Positions 10,601-19,450 are shown, numbered from the stretch's first letter. The stretch: 64,000 nt of DNA from an uncultured Eggerthellaceae bacterium (GCA_934648845.1 CAKUFS010000007.1:23176-87175); one strand, 5' to 3'. Notes: generated by a model from the letters alone, not told the origin. Program-made: numbers and translations.

Positions 10601-12792
10601 ATCGCCTATTCTGGTACGGTGACAAGGTGACGTCGTTGGCATTGCCCGATACCGTAACTGCTTTGGACCCGCTGGGTGATAATTTCCGCGGCATGAAGAC
10701 TCTACGCAGCGTGTCTCTGCCTGGTGTTACCGCGCTGGAATCAGATGAGTTCTATGATTGCGACAGCCTGGATACTATCGACATATCAAGTGTCAAAGAG
10801 ATTCCTGGCGGCGCTCTTTCGGGGGCGGGAAAGAATCTAAAGGAGCTCTATTTGTCGAAGAGCCTTGCATCCTTCGGGGACAGCAGTATAACGACGTATC
10901 CTGCGTTCATCTATTATCCCGGCTCTCTTCAGGACTGGGGCAAGATTACGTTTGGCGATTCGGTGCTCGACGGTATTGAAAAGAGTGGAACCACCGTGGT
11001 ATGTGACTATAAAGCCTCCAGTGAGCCTCTGGTCATAACCTCTCAGCCCAAAAACGTCGCTGCGTTCACCGGTTTGCCTTCTCCAGCTACCTCTTTTGAA
11101 GTTGAGGTTCCACAGGACGCTACGGTCAACTACTTTTGGTATGACCAAAATGGGGCGTGTGCAAGTGTGACCGATGACGCGACCTTCAGTGTTGCTTTAA
11201 CTTCTCCGGGCGCATTTACGTATCGTTGTGTTGCTAAAGCCATTGCTCCCAATGGCGTAGTGCGCACCGTCTCAAGCGATGAGTTTACGGTGACGGTGCG
11301 TGCCGCTGACAGTTTGTTCGAGGGTGCTGGTACGGAAGAAGATCCTTATTTATTGAAGTCTACGCAAGATCTAACAAACTTATCCACGCTTGTAAATAAT
11401 GGCGTGCCATATGAAGGTGCCACGTTCAAGATGACGGGGGATATTGAGCTTTCTTCTGGTTGGGTTCCTCTGGGTGCCACTAAGGATGGCTCCGACGATA
11501 TCAGGCGAGGCAAGAACCTGAACGCTTTCAAGGGCACATTCGATGGTGGCGGCTATACCCTGATTGTGCCTATTGGTGAAAAATCCCTGTTCAAATACGT
11601 ATGGAATACCGCCATTAAAAATTTGAATATTTACGGTGAGCGCATCGAGGGCGGTGGTCTTGTTGATTCGTATACGGGTGTTGGACTTGACGGTTGTGCC
11701 GTAGATATTGACGGAGTGACTTTGAAGAGCGGCTCTCGGACTCTGAAATCGGGCTTGGTGGCTTCGGCTGGTGGCAGTGGGTTTGCCCATGCGAGTTCGG
11801 GTTTCGTTGTTGCCATTCGAAACTGCGTTGTGGAGGATGGTGTGATTGTAGGTTACGATGGCACGCAGAATCAGATTGGCTCTATAGCGGGACGCGTTAA
11901 CGGTGTTATTGAGGACTGTTCTTCGTACGCTACGGTGAAGGGTGTGAACTACGTGGGAGGAGTGCTGGGCACGCGCGATAACGCTATGGGTCAGTGCGTG
12001 GTCAAGAACTCGTCTTTCTATGGTGTTGTTGAGGGTTCCGGCGATTGCGCAGGCGGTGTCGTGGGCGGCGGCTACGACAACTCTACTGCTCCTAACGGAG
12101 CGCGACCGACCATTGAGGGGTGTAGAGTTGACGGGTCGGTGATGGGTTCGCGTTACGTGGGTGGCATTTTTGGCGGCGATCTGTTTGTTGCTCAGACCTG
12201 GGATAATGTTGTTGGCTCTATAAGCGGTAACGTCTTTTCTGGCAAGGTGAGCGGTAGCGAATACGTGGGCGCGGTCATTGGCTACCTGGATAGCCTAAAT
12301 CGCTACGATAGCGTTTCGGGGAATGTGTTTACGTATGGGTGCGGAGCGGATAAAGGTATCTCGTTTGTGAAGTACATTGATACTAGTTGCCAGAATCCTG
12401 TTGTTCCGAATGGGACCGTGGTTTTTAATACCGCCAACGGTACGGCTGCTTGTCCCGAGGTTGCTGGCTGCGCTTGGAGAGCGGACCATAATCGCGCCGA
12501 CGACCCTCTAGGCGCCGATGCCAATGCGCTGTGTAAGATGATTGTTCCTGGTCCTGAAGAGATCCAGCTAGGCGATGTGAACGGAAATCTACGCGTTAAC
12601 ATTGTGGATGCTCAAATTGTTTACGATATGGCCATGGGTCGGTATGGAGACAACTATGTTGACCTACCCCTTCCTGCGGATTGGACGTATGCTACGTTGC
12701 TATGGGCGGCCGATGTGAATAGAGATGGTGTGGTCGATGCGGCCGATGCGTTTGCCATTCAGCATTTTGCGCATTGCAGTAGCTGGAACTAG
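7690..12792 (+). CDS. large secreted BspA-type leucine-rich repeat protein with C-terminal dockerin
   Basis: This 1700-residue exported protein starts at GTG after GGAAGGGGAGGAAA. Domains in order: signal peptide (ending near ASANE); DUF4430-like domain (about 85-167; GDNSGWMGTLNDW); cadherin-like beta-sandwich (about 185-275); Ig-like domain (about 281-375); a long run of BspA-type LRR_5 repeats (about 380-1100; recurring AFYGC, VTSIG, ITFPESL patterns); a second Ig-like domain (about 1113-1205); a GLUG-like beta-helix region (about 1210-1580; GAGTEEDPYLL, YVGGVLG, YVGGIFGG); and a type I dockerin (1627-1700; DVNGNLRVNIVDA, DVNRDGVVDAADA). BspA-type repeats in other gut and oral bacteria mediate adhesion. 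Its dockerin closely resembles that of the preceding gene, so both may dock to the same cohesin. No sortase motif or anchor is visible. Confidence 0.9.
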   Translation: MTRAGKLTRAVNALLSLVLAAGLLPALPAVASANELNMLAPAEPAAELGSVRVIVENTTFTEPIDDAEPAWKGTLVDADVALKAESTMGTCIVDAVQAAGKEIDYTMSSAFGFYISGIAGLEQFDGGDNSGWMGTLNDWFTDKGFANYTVENGSLSAGDEIRVMYTCTMYDLGNPYNTDKTLANIDFSAGSLDRAFSPSEHAYTLTVPEGTTSVKVTPTAANKNFQVRTFVGDTQYKRGVDIPVSDDSIITVKSGYANLEATDDGGVEVYTFAIKTAMDFAPRITAQPAGFTCKVGDSARLTVRATAAEGAVLSYQWFEASDGEYVAIEGETSSRFRVPTVEAGTRTYCCDVTATINNQTYTTRSHAAKMIIKSAGAEVVGQGTFKNANWTVYDSGVLKFSKVEGTDGRTEDASAFDALPYVTYHKGMISSVVIDEGITYLGEYLLQGLNAASITFPESLIDIGEKAFFGCSTLKVYNCAKGGAVYIDGNYLLADHGKKLVKVMDASLLKGVVTIPSTVTAIGEQFRGATAITGIELPAGLTSLAPFAFYGCKELRDITIPCNLPAGCNAFGGCSSLTSITFAEGVTSVLGGGLGSLDGLKSMYFPSTIVELDGLLIGSGVTNVTFAEGSPFSVKEGVITKTTDSGVEIVKALVGAKVADEGGMLVVPQGIIAIGNGAYRDNTDIRAVALPDTLDSIGDYAFSGCSSLSGDLSLPQGITKLGAFAFYGTNISRAFVPFGVAFVGQDLFSNCNSLKELVLASNLNCSVSICRSSDSLERIVVAEGVTSLTGSALAASSATSLPKLALVSLPASLEDFQATALRNQAALTTIDCAQGGKFSFENGLMINTLSHEIVFSLMSLSGCVDVPQDIVSIGDDAFFERANIEGVVFPDGLASIGKRAFNGCVGIAGELVIPASVTYIGENAFYGCTGLMEVNCLSPVDAVDITYERSAFGCCSSVVKVKLPQGLTTYNRLFWYGDKVTSLALPDTVTALDPLGDNFRGMKTLRSVSLPGVTALESDEFYDCDSLDTIDISSVKEIPGGALSGAGKNLKELYLSKSLASFGDSSITTYPAFIYYPGSLQDWGKITFGDSVLDGIEKSGTTVVCDYKASSEPLVITSQPKNVAAFTGLPSPATSFEVEVPQDATVNYFWYDQNGACASVTDDATFSVALTSPGAFTYRCVAKAIAPNGVVRTVSSDEFTVTVRAADSLFEGAGTEEDPYLLKSTQDLTNLSTLVNNGVPYEGATFKMTGDIELSSGWVPLGATKDGSDDIRRGKNLNAFKGTFDGGGYTLIVPIGEKSLFKYVWNTAIKNLNIYGERIEGGGLVDSYTGVGLDGCAVDIDGVTLKSGSRTLKSGLVASAGGSGFAHASSGFVVAIRNCVVEDGVIVGYDGTQNQIGSIAGRVNGVIEDCSSYATVKGVNYVGGVLGTRDNAMGQCVVKNSSFYGVVEGSGDCAGGVVGGGYDNSTAPNGARPTIEGCRVDGSVMGSRYVGGIFGGDLFVAQTWDNVVGSISGNVFSGKVSGSEYVGAVIGYLDSLNRYDSVSGNVFTYGCGADKGISFVKYIDTSCQNPVVPNGTVVFNTANGTAACPEVAGCAWRADHNRADDPLGADANALCKMIVPGPEEIQLGDVNGNLRVNIVDAQIVYDMAMGRYGDNYVDLPLPADWTYATLLWAADVNRDGVVDAADAFAIQHFAHCSSWN

Positions 12793-12872
12793 CTATCGCG
12801 CGAGCGATACCTTTTTCGATCTTTCTTTCTTTTTTCTGTGCGACCCCCGGCTGACCCACCCTGGGGTCGCAG

Positions 12873-13191
12873 CTTGTCCAGAGCTCGACCGTTCGGCTCA
12901 ACCCCATTCCCCGCACCGCTTTTTTGCATCAAGCCTTCCAGGGTCTTCGTTCGGGTCTCTTCGAAGGCCATCTTGTCGGAAAAACGATGCGAAAACGCTG
13001 AGATTTACGATAGGGGGCAGGTAAACCCTTCAAAAGAGTGGAGAAGTGCGAATCAGATTTACCTCAGAAGGATTATGACCTGGGGTTTTGCAAATCGATA
13101 CAAAATGTAGGGTAGGTGAAGAGCCATTTTTGCGCCTTCTACCTGCCCCGTATCGACAATTTGGGCGTTTTCGCCCCAAATTTTCGACAAG
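12873..13191. repeat. inverted-repeat element family A, copy 2 (220-bp core 12972-13191)
   Basis: The core begins CTTGTCGGAAAAACG and ends TTTTCGACAAG, exactly 220 bp like copy 1. The left arm inner end GATAGGGGGCAGGTA pairs with TACCTGCCCCGTATC on the right. The right arm also holds a small hairpin, GGGCGTTTTCGCCC. The left flank from 12873 matches the left flank of copy 1. No gene is supported between 12793 and 13327. Confidence 0.85.
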
Positions 13192-13299
13192 ATGAATTTT
13201 TGGCTCGCAAGAAAGATGGCAAAGCAACGTTTTCGGACCGACCTACTTCGGGAGTCGCAGCTTTGTGCGGTCGGGATTGCGTCGATGCTTTATGGGAGG

Positions 13300-13332
13300 C
13301 GTAGGAGCGGGGCCTAAGCACCCGCCCCTACG
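13300..13332 (-). terminator. hairpin at the end of menG
   Basis: CGTAGGAGCGGG (13300-13311) pairs with CCCGCCCCTACG (13321-13332) with one mismatch. It overlaps the last codons of menG. There is no T tract, so termination strength is uncertain. Confidence 0.5.
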
Positions 13333-14077
13333 CCTTCGGTTTGTGCGCTACGTGCACCGCAGCGATGCCGCCTGTATAGTTTTTCCAGGTCACATCAACA
13401 AAGCCGGCATTCTCCATAAGGTGAGCCAATCCTTGCTGATTCGGAAACGCCTTGATGCTCTTCGCCAGATACACAAATCCCGATTTGTCGCCCGTGATCA
13501 GACCTCCCCAGAAGGGAATCAGGTGCTTCAGGTAGAAATTGTACAGCGCACGCCACGCAGCATTCGGCGGCGTGGAGAACTCTAGGCACGTTAGGCTGCC
13601 GCCTGGCTTGAGCACGCGAAACATTTCTGCCAGCGCACGCTCGCGATCAGGCATGTTGCGGATGCCATACGCCATGGTAATGGCATCGTAGCTGTTGTCG
13701 GCGTACGGAATGTTCTGCGCATCCACGACCTCGAAATCAATGGGCACGCCGCAATTCTTGCCTTCGAACTCCACGTGAGCGCGCGCAACATCCAACATTT
13801 CGTCTACTAAATCGGTGCATTGAATGTGCGCGGGGTGCTTTGTGCGCGCGACGGTGAAAGACACATCTCCCGTGCCACCTGCGATATCAAGCACATCGTC
13901 GGTTTCTTTGATGGGTGCCTGGCGCATCATACCGCCAAGCCATGCTTTATACGCACCAAAGCTTGAAACGGCATTGAACCGTTCGTACTTCTTGGCGATG
14001 CTGCTAAAAATATCTTTCACGCGCTCCGATGAAATCTCGGCAGGCGCTTCTTTTCCTGTTGCGGTGTCAATACTCAC
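13328..14077 (-). CDS. menG: demethylmenaquinone methyltransferase (UbiE/MenG)
   Basis: The 249-residue class I SAM-dependent methyltransferase performs the last step of menaquinone synthesis, C-methylation of demethylmenaquinone, at the inner face of the membrane. The SAM-binding motif I DIAGGTGDVSF is at about residues 63-73. UbiE-type signatures are YERFNAVSSFG near the N terminus, YDAITMAYGIRNMPDR and RVLKPGG. The length is normal for the family. Menaquinone is the expected quinone of anaerobic respiratory Coriobacteriia. It stands alone: the next minus-strand gene ends about 240 bases upstream. Confidence 0.95.
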   Translation of the reverse strand: MSIDTATGKEAPAEISSERVKDIFSSIAKKYERFNAVSSFGAYKAWLGGMMRQAPIKETDDVLDIAGGTGDVSFTVARTKHPAHIQCTDLVDEMLDVARAHVEFEGKNCGVPIDFEVVDAQNIPYADNSYDAITMAYGIRNMPDRERALAEMFRVLKPGGSLTCLEFSTPPNAAWRALYNFYLKHLIPFWGGLITGDKSGFVYLAKSIKAFPNQQGLAHLMENAGFVDVTWKNYTGGIAAVHVAHKPKA

Positions 14078-14227
14078 GTTGTGTTATTCCTTTCAAAATG
14101 CGGCAAATGCCCTGTTCGGGTTACGCGCGAAGGCGAAGTCGAAGGTCCGAGTTTCGCGGCGAAGGTGTCGGTGGAAACTCCAGCTCAAGTCATGCTTGCT
14201 GGCAAAGGAGCAGCTGCGTCCTGCCCG

Positions 14228-14263
14228 CGCCGCACGCCGCACGCCCGCCGCACGCCGCACGCC
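14228..14263. repeat. two perfect 18-bp tandem units in a GC-rich spacer
   Basis: The unit CGCCGCACGCCGCACGCC occurs twice back to back, followed by a degraded partial third. It lies in the very GC-rich gap (14078-14318) between menG and the radical SAM gene. No gene is supported in this gap. Confidence 0.7.
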
Positions 14264-14318
14264 CGCCGCCCGGCGCCCCCGCGCTCCGCTCGACATCCGC
14301 GCCCGCCGCCGCCCGCCC

Positions 14319-16565
14319 TTACTGCTCGCGACGACGCAACTTGTCCAGCTTGCGGGCATCGCGCGCGCCGGCACGTCCCGCTGCTCCTTTCAGGCCGCCT
14401 GCGCTCAAGGGGCCGTGGTGCTCCGTACGCTCGGCTTCTTCAGCCATCATCTGCTCCAGCAGCGGATCGCGCATCACGCTGCCACGCTGAGCTGCGGGAA
14501 TGGCGCAAGCGTCGCCCACAACGGCATCGGTGCCGGCGCGGCTTGCTTCCAGGTCGGCGTTTTCCGCATCGAATGCGGCATTCGTGTTCTCGCGCGCAAA
14601 CCCGGGCGCCACCACGCTTCCGAATGCTGCCACTTGCTCGCCTGCATCGTTCGCAAGCAGGCGTCCGTCGCCCATGCCATCGGTGACTGCGCCTTTGAAC
14701 GTGCAGTTCGGCGTGCCATCGGGGTTCCAGGCGGGCGCTTGCACGCCATTTTTCTGCGGAGGATACGCAAACTCGCTTGCCGCCGCACGCCATGTTCCCG
14801 TCAAGCGACTTGCCAAGTTTGCCGGAACGTTAGAGACCCCCAGTTTCGCAAGGTGCAGTGCATGCGTGGGCTTGATATCAAACGCCCAGTTCAGCTCGCT
14901 CTTTTCTGCAACCGTATTCTCTGACAAGCGCTCGAATTCCTCTTTCAGCGCTGCCATGCGCGCGTCGATGCGCCCCGTGCCGTTGTACAGCACGTCATCC
15001 AGACGGTTCATCTGCTCGCGCGCCTCGCGCACGCGCTTGTCTACCGCCGCGCTCATCGCGGGGTCCAAAATGCCGTGCTCGCCTTTAATGCGGTTGATGT
15101 CCAGCGCCGCGTCATACGTGGCGTCTACCATCTCGTCCACGCTCATGTAGTCGCTCTCGTAGTTCATGATATGCTTCCAGCTGGGAAGAATCATGCGCTG
15201 ACGATGCTCCTCGAACGTGCGTGCGCGCAGCTTGTACCCGTAATGTTCGGGGTTGTCGAACGCGATGGACCCCACGTCCAAAAACGGCGCCATGGGGCTG
15301 GTCATGACCACCAGGCGCGGGTCGTAATTCACGCGCTCGTACAAATGTTGCACGTATGCGCCGGTCTCGCGCACGCTGGCGGCGGTTTGCTTGGGAATGC
15401 CTGTCATGAAATACAGGTCAAAGCGGTCACAGTTGGGGTGCGAAAGCGCCTCGACAATGGTGTCTTCCAGCTCCGCCATTTTGTAGTGGCCCTTGCCGAA
15501 TGCCGCGCGCACGTCGTCGTCGTGACTCTCGGCGGAAATCTCCACCGACCAGCTTTTCAGGTTGGCATCAAGCATGTTGTAGAAGTCGTTGCCGCCCGGC
15601 GGCGGGCCGAAAAACTCAAAGCCAATGGGGTTTTGCAATTTGCCCTTCAGGCCGCAAATGAACTGCTCGGTGTATGCGGGGCCGGCTTGCAGGAAATCGT
15701 TCAGCACGAAAATGGGCCCCCACACGTGATTTTGCACGTGTTCGATGTCGCGAATAAGCAGCTTAGGGTCGCGCCACGCAACTTTGCGTCGCCCGAAATG
15801 GTTCTTGAACGCGTAAGCGCTGCCGCCGCATGTGGCGCAGTTGCGCGCGCATCCGCGACACGTCAGACTGGCGGTCACGGGGTACTGCAGCCAACCCTTC
15901 ATAGGCAGGTAGCTGGTGAAATCAAGCTGTCGCAGCACGCCCTTCATGGGGTAGTCGTAATCCATGGAAATGGCGTTCATGTCGTCGGGCACCCACGAAA
16001 GCGGGTTGATATGCACGCGACCCGTCTCATCTTTCCAGGTCAGGTTCGGGATATCGCTCAAATCGCCCACGGGAGTGCCCGTCTTTTGCGCACGAACCAC
16101 GCGCTCCACCAGCATGCGCATGGGCTCCTCGGTGGAGTCGCCGCGAAACACGTAATCAATGCAATCGTAGGCAATCAGATCCTCGTGGAAGATGCTCGAT
16201 GACAGTCCGCCGAAGCTGATCGGAACATGAGGGTGCAGCCGTTTCAGGATTTTTGCCACCTCAATGGAGCCGTGACAATGAGGCATCCAGTGCAGGTCAA
16301 TGCCGAACATGCGACTTTCCAGGCGCGCCAGATTCTTCTCTACGTCGAAGTTTTTCTTGTGCAGCATCATCGACGCCAGGTTGTAAATGCGCGCGCGAAA
16401 GCCGTTGCGTTCGAAGTACTCGCACAGCGTGGTGAGTCCCAGCGGGTACATTTCGAAAATAGGCGTAGACGGCACCATGTCAGACACGGGGCCGTACATA
16501 ATCGAGCGCTCGCGAAAATCGTACGTCGCGGGCGCGTGTATGAAAGTGAAGTCTAATTTATCCAT
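14319..16565 (-). CDS. B12-binding domain / radical SAM protein
   Basis: The 748-residue protein has an N-terminal cobalamin-binding-like Rossmann domain (about 1-170; IHAPATYDF, SFGGLSSS, DYVFRGDSTEEP). A radical SAM core follows, with the cluster motif CARNCATC (CX3CX2C) and an extra Cys just before it (TCRGC). A Pro/Ala-rich, probably flexible tail of about 130 residues ends in basic KLDKLRRREQ. It resembles the TIGR04190 group of B12-binding radical SAM proteins, whose reactions are mostly unknown. The start is the ATG at 16565. It has no ribosome site, but a TATACT box lies nine bases upstream, suggesting a leaderless message. A longer upstream in-frame extension exists but looks non-coding. 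Confidence 0.85.
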   Translation of the reverse strand: MDKLDFTFIHAPATYDFRERSIMYGPVSDMVPSTPIFEMYPLGLTTLCEYFERNGFRARIYNLASMMLHKKNFDVEKNLARLESRMFGIDLHWMPHCHGSIEVAKILKRLHPHVPISFGGLSSSIFHEDLIAYDCIDYVFRGDSTEEPMRMLVERVVRAQKTGTPVGDLSDIPNLTWKDETGRVHINPLSWVPDDMNAISMDYDYPMKGVLRQLDFTSYLPMKGWLQYPVTASLTCRGCARNCATCGGSAYAFKNHFGRRKVAWRDPKLLIRDIEHVQNHVWGPIFVLNDFLQAGPAYTEQFICGLKGKLQNPIGFEFFGPPPGGNDFYNMLDANLKSWSVEISAESHDDDVRAAFGKGHYKMAELEDTIVEALSHPNCDRFDLYFMTGIPKQTAASVRETGAYVQHLYERVNYDPRLVVMTSPMAPFLDVGSIAFDNPEHYGYKLRARTFEEHRQRMILPSWKHIMNYESDYMSVDEMVDATYDAALDINRIKGEHGILDPAMSAAVDKRVREAREQMNRLDDVLYNGTGRIDARMAALKEEFERLSENTVAEKSELNWAFDIKPTHALHLAKLGVSNVPANLASRLTGTWRAAASEFAYPPQKNGVQAPAWNPDGTPNCTFKGAVTDGMGDGRLLANDAGEQVAAFGSVVAPGFARENTNAAFDAENADLEASRAGTDAVVGDACAIPAAQRGSVMRDPLLEQMMAEEAERTEHHGPLSAGGLKGAAGRAGARDARKLDKLRRREQ

Positions 16566-16574
16566 AATAGAGGC

Positions 16575-16580
16575 AGTATA
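16575..16580 (-). promoter_or_regulatory. -10 box giving a probably leaderless transcript of the radical SAM gene
   Basis: On the minus strand TATACT lies 9 bases before the ATG. Transcription starting the usual 6-9 bases after a -10 box would begin at or next to the start codon. No good -35 box is visible. Confidence 0.5.
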
Positions 16581-17002
16581 CGCATTTTCGCCGCCGCGGG
16601 GCCGGTCGCACGTGCTTTCCCCCTGCGTACGCTTGAAATCTACAGAGATGCAAGTGCTTGCGAAGGGCGGGGAAGCAATCAGCCCGCAGATGTTCTGACG
16701 CTTGGAAAGGGTGGGGAAGCGATTGGCGCGGATTAACGGGCAGATCATGGCGCCGCGCGGGTATTGGCCTGCTGCAAAAAAGAGGCAATAAACGGGTGCT
16801 TTTGCGTTGAATTTGTAAAGCCGCTCCTCTTTGTTTTCGGTGATGCTAAGATACACTGTTCAGGGATAGAATGACTTTTCGTGTGCAAGAACAGGGAAGG
16901 TCGTGTAGAGATACAGTTCTATAGTTAGTGTTTCCCGCATTGGTCGGCAGTATCAAGAAAGCGCTGGTCAGAGGCAAGGAAACGTTGCGATTAAGGAACG
17001 TA

Positions 17003-17200
17003 ATGGGAAAGCAGAAGACAACGGCGAAGCAGCGCGACGCGCGCATGCAGGCCGCGATAGAGCGGGAACGCCTGGCGGAGGAAAAGAAGAAGGCCGCCGA
17101 GCGCACGAAGAAGATTTTCACGGTGGCGGTTTGCGTCATCTTGGTGTTGGCGCTGGCGCTGCCGACCATGGCAGTGGCGCTGCTAGGTGGCGGTGCGTAA
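17003..17200 (+). CDS. small basic single-pass membrane protein upstream of tatB
   Basis: This 65-residue protein has a charged N-terminal half (KQKTTAKQRDARM, ERLAEEKKKAAERTKK), predicted as a coiled or helical cytosolic part. One C-terminal membrane helix (IFTVAVCVILVLALALP) and a short GGGA tail follow. The ATG is preceded by AAGGAACGTA. I do not recognise a family. It lies 161 bases before tatB on the same strand and may belong to the Tat operon, but no functional link is shown by the sequence. Confidence 0.65.
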   Translation: MGKQKTTAKQRDARMQAAIERERLAEEKKKAAERTKKIFTVAVCVILVLALALPTMAVALLGGGA

Positions 17201-17361
17201 GCAGGCGCAACGCTCAGTTTGCGCGTCTGCGCGGCGCGATTGTTTGCATGCCAGGTGGCAGTACGTAAACATGCGTGCGGGCAAAGTGAGAGGGTTTTCC
17301 CTGTTCAAGGCTATAAAGAGGACCAGCGAATGGGGTTGCGGGGCTTTAGCAAGGAGAAAAT

Positions 17362-18051
17362 GTGTTCGGAATCAGCGGTTTTGAGCTGCTTATCATTTTG
17401 ATTTTCGGCTTTATCTTAGTGGGCGATCGTCTGCCCGATGTGGCCAAGACGTTAGGGCGTGCGATTCGCACGTTCCAAAGCGCGCAGCGCGATATGAGCA
17501 AAGTCATCAAAGAAGACGTCTTCGACCCCAACGCGGAGGATCCGTTCAAAGATCCGCTGGCTGCTTTGGATAAAATGGGCGGCATCGCAAAGAAAACGGG
17601 TTCTTCTTTGGCGGGCGATTTGAACGAAATGGCTTCTATTGCCAAGAAGAAAAAGCCGGCTGCTTCTGCTGCTTCAAATGGCGCAGCTACGGCTGCAACA
17701 GCATCGGTAAAAGATGAATCCGCCGAAACACCAGCTCAGAGCACTGTTTCTACCGATAATGCCGCCGGCGCCACCGCTAACGCCGGCAAAGAGGCGCCCG
17801 CCGAAACGTTTGCCGAGCGCCGCGCCCGCTACGAGAAAGAGCGCGCTGCACGTCTTGCCGCGCAGGCAGAGCAAAAAGCCGCCGAAGAAGCCGCCGCTGC
17901 GGCAGCAGCCGTGCAAGCGGCCGATGCTGCTGTTTCCCAAGTTGAGGCCCAGCAGGCCGAAGCTGCGGCTCCCGCGACCGACGCACCCGAAACTTCCGCA
18001 GCCGATGCTGCTCCCACCACTGCACCATCTACCATTGAAGGGAGGGAGTAG
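17362..18051 (+). CDS. tatB: Sec-independent protein translocase TatB/TatA family
   Basis: The 229-residue protein begins FGISGFELLIILIFGFILVG, a single membrane helix of the TatA/B type, followed by LPDVAKTLGRAIRTFQ, the amphipathic helix with the conserved LP-G-R pattern. Beyond about residue 95 it is a long Ala/Glu/Pro-rich linker without known domain. The GTG start is chosen because AAGGAG lies six bases upstream and the protein then begins as family members do; an ATG two bases earlier is in the wrong frame. It is followed three bases later by tatC, so it is translated with it. No separate tatA is in the window. Confidence 0.9.
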   Translation: MFGISGFELLIILIFGFILVGDRLPDVAKTLGRAIRTFQSAQRDMSKVIKEDVFDPNAEDPFKDPLAALDKMGGIAKKTGSSLAGDLNEMASIAKKKKPAASAASNGAATAATASVKDESAETPAQSTVSTDNAAGATANAGKEAPAETFAERRARYEKERAARLAAQAEQKAAEEAAAAAAAVQAADAAVSQVEAQQAEAAAPATDAPETSAADAAPTTAPSTIEGRE

Positions 18052-18054
18052 ATT

Positions 18055-18891
18055 ATGCCTATCGGACCTGCTCGAATGCCCATTATGGACCACCTGGGCG
18101 AACTTCGCATGCGCTTGGTTCGCATTGTTGTTGCCCTTGCCGTATCGGTCTGCGTCTTCTATCTCGCAACGCCGACCATCGCTCAGTTCCTGGTTATGCC
18201 TATCGCGGAGTTCCTTCCGACCGATGCGCAAGGCATGGCGGTGCTGACCGCTATCGACCCGTTTGAGTCGTTTAGCGTGCGCTTCAGCGTTTCGTTCTGG
18301 GTGTCTTTGGTGGCGTGCTCGCCCATTATTTTGTGGCAGATTCTCGCATTTTTCCTTCCGGCGCTTAAGCCAAAAGAGCGCAAGTGGTTTATTCCCACGT
18401 TCGCCGCGGCGGTTGCTCTGTTCATTTTGGGCACGGTGTTCTGCTACTTCATTATTTTGAACCCGGCTTTCTCGTGGTTGTGCGACCAGGCGTCGGGCTT
18501 CGCCGCCGTGCTTCCGCGTGCTTCATCGTACGTAAGCATCATCATCAAGTTCGAAATTGGTTTCGGCCTTGCGTTTGAGCTGCCGCTTGTCGTGTTCTAC
18601 CTGGTGGTATTTGGCATTGTGCCGTACAAGAAGCTGCGTGCTTCGTGGCGTTACGTATACATGGGGCTCATTGTTGTTTCCGCTATGATCACACCCGATG
18701 CATCGCCTGTCACCATGATCTTGATGTTCGCCGCTATGGTTTCCCTGTACGAGTTGAGCCTGCTTATTTCCCGCATTGCGCTGGGCAAACGTCTGAAGGA
18801 GCAAGAAGCCCAGCGTGCACGCGATGAGGCCGAAGAAGCCGAAATGATGGCGGAGTGGAAGAAGATGCGCGCGGAGCGTGCGGACGACTAG
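18055..18891 (+). CDS. tatC: Sec-independent protein translocase TatC
   Basis: The 278-residue polytopic membrane protein has six predicted helices. It carries the TatC pattern MDHLGELRMRLVRI at the N terminus (the conserved HL-ELR signal-binding stretch), ERKWFIPTFAAAVALFILGTVF in the third segment region (given in part), and FEIGFGLAFELPLV. It is the twin-arginine signal receptor of the translocase. The C terminus is a charged cytosolic tail rich in Glu and Arg (EEAEMMAEWKKM). It follows tatB by three bases. Confidence 0.95.
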   Translation: MPIGPARMPIMDHLGELRMRLVRIVVALAVSVCVFYLATPTIAQFLVMPIAEFLPTDAQGMAVLTAIDPFESFSVRFSVSFWVSLVACSPIILWQILAFFLPALKPKERKWFIPTFAAAVALFILGTVFCYFIILNPAFSWLCDQASGFAAVLPRASSYVSIIIKFEIGFGLAFELPLVVFYLVVFGIVPYKKLRASWRYVYMGLIVVSAMITPDASPVTMILMFAAMVSLYELSLLISRIALGKRLKEQEAQRARDEAEEAEMMAEWKKMRAERADD

Positions 18892-19063
18892 TTCTGGCGC
18901 GGGCGGTGCGATGGATTGTCGTGACACAAAGCCGCTTGCGACGTGCGACGTCTGGGTTTGATGCCATATAGACGCAAAAAGCACGAGCGCAATAAAAGCG
19001 TGCGGCGGCGGTGATTTGTTTCGCAACGTATTGTCGCTGAAAACCAGTAGAGGAGCTTTTACC

Positions 19064-19438
19064 ATGCATGAACTGGGAATTATGACCGGGGTCATGGATA
19101 CCGTGTGCGATTCGGCGAAAGAGGCGGGCGCGCTCAGCGTAACGTCTATCTCGCTTTCTGTGGGGGAAATGACCGAATGCATCCACGAGGCGTTGATTTT
19201 TGCGTTCGAGGCGTTGCGGGAGTTGCCCGAATACGAGCTGTGCGCCCATGCTGAGCTTAACGTGAACTTGGTCAAGCCGGAAAGCGTGTGCCTTGACTGC
19301 GGCGAGCGTTACCAGCATGACCGCTTTCATGTGTCGTGCCCTGCGTGCGGCAGCTTTGTCACCGAACTTCTTTCGGGGCGCGAGATGCAAATCGATTCCA
19401 TTGAGATTGAAACGCCCGACGAAGAACCGGGCGAATAA
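19064..19438 (+). CDS. hypA: hydrogenase nickel incorporation protein HypA
   Basis: The 124-residue protein starts MHELGIM, with the Met-His-Glu nickel-binding N terminus of HypA, and has the zinc site CLDCG...CPACG (CX2C twice). HypA delivers Ni, with HypB, to [NiFe]-hydrogenase large subunits and sometimes to urease. The start at 19064 is preceded by AGAGGAG and gives the family-exact N terminus. The gap from tatC (18892-19063) shows only a weak hairpin. A terminator follows, so hypB is probably expressed separately. Confidence 0.93.
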   Translation: MHELGIMTGVMDTVCDSAKEAGALSVTSISLSVGEMTECIHEALIFAFEALRELPEYELCAHAELNVNLVKPESVCLDCGERYQHDRFHVSCPACGSFVTELLSGREMQIDSIEIETPDEEPGE

Positions 19439-19450
19439 GAAAAACCGCGG

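Noticed and set aside
14081..14924. Several long plus-strand frames over the GC-rich menG/radical SAM spacer
   Set aside because: They arise from high GC content and tandem repeats and overlap the radical SAM gene in antisense.
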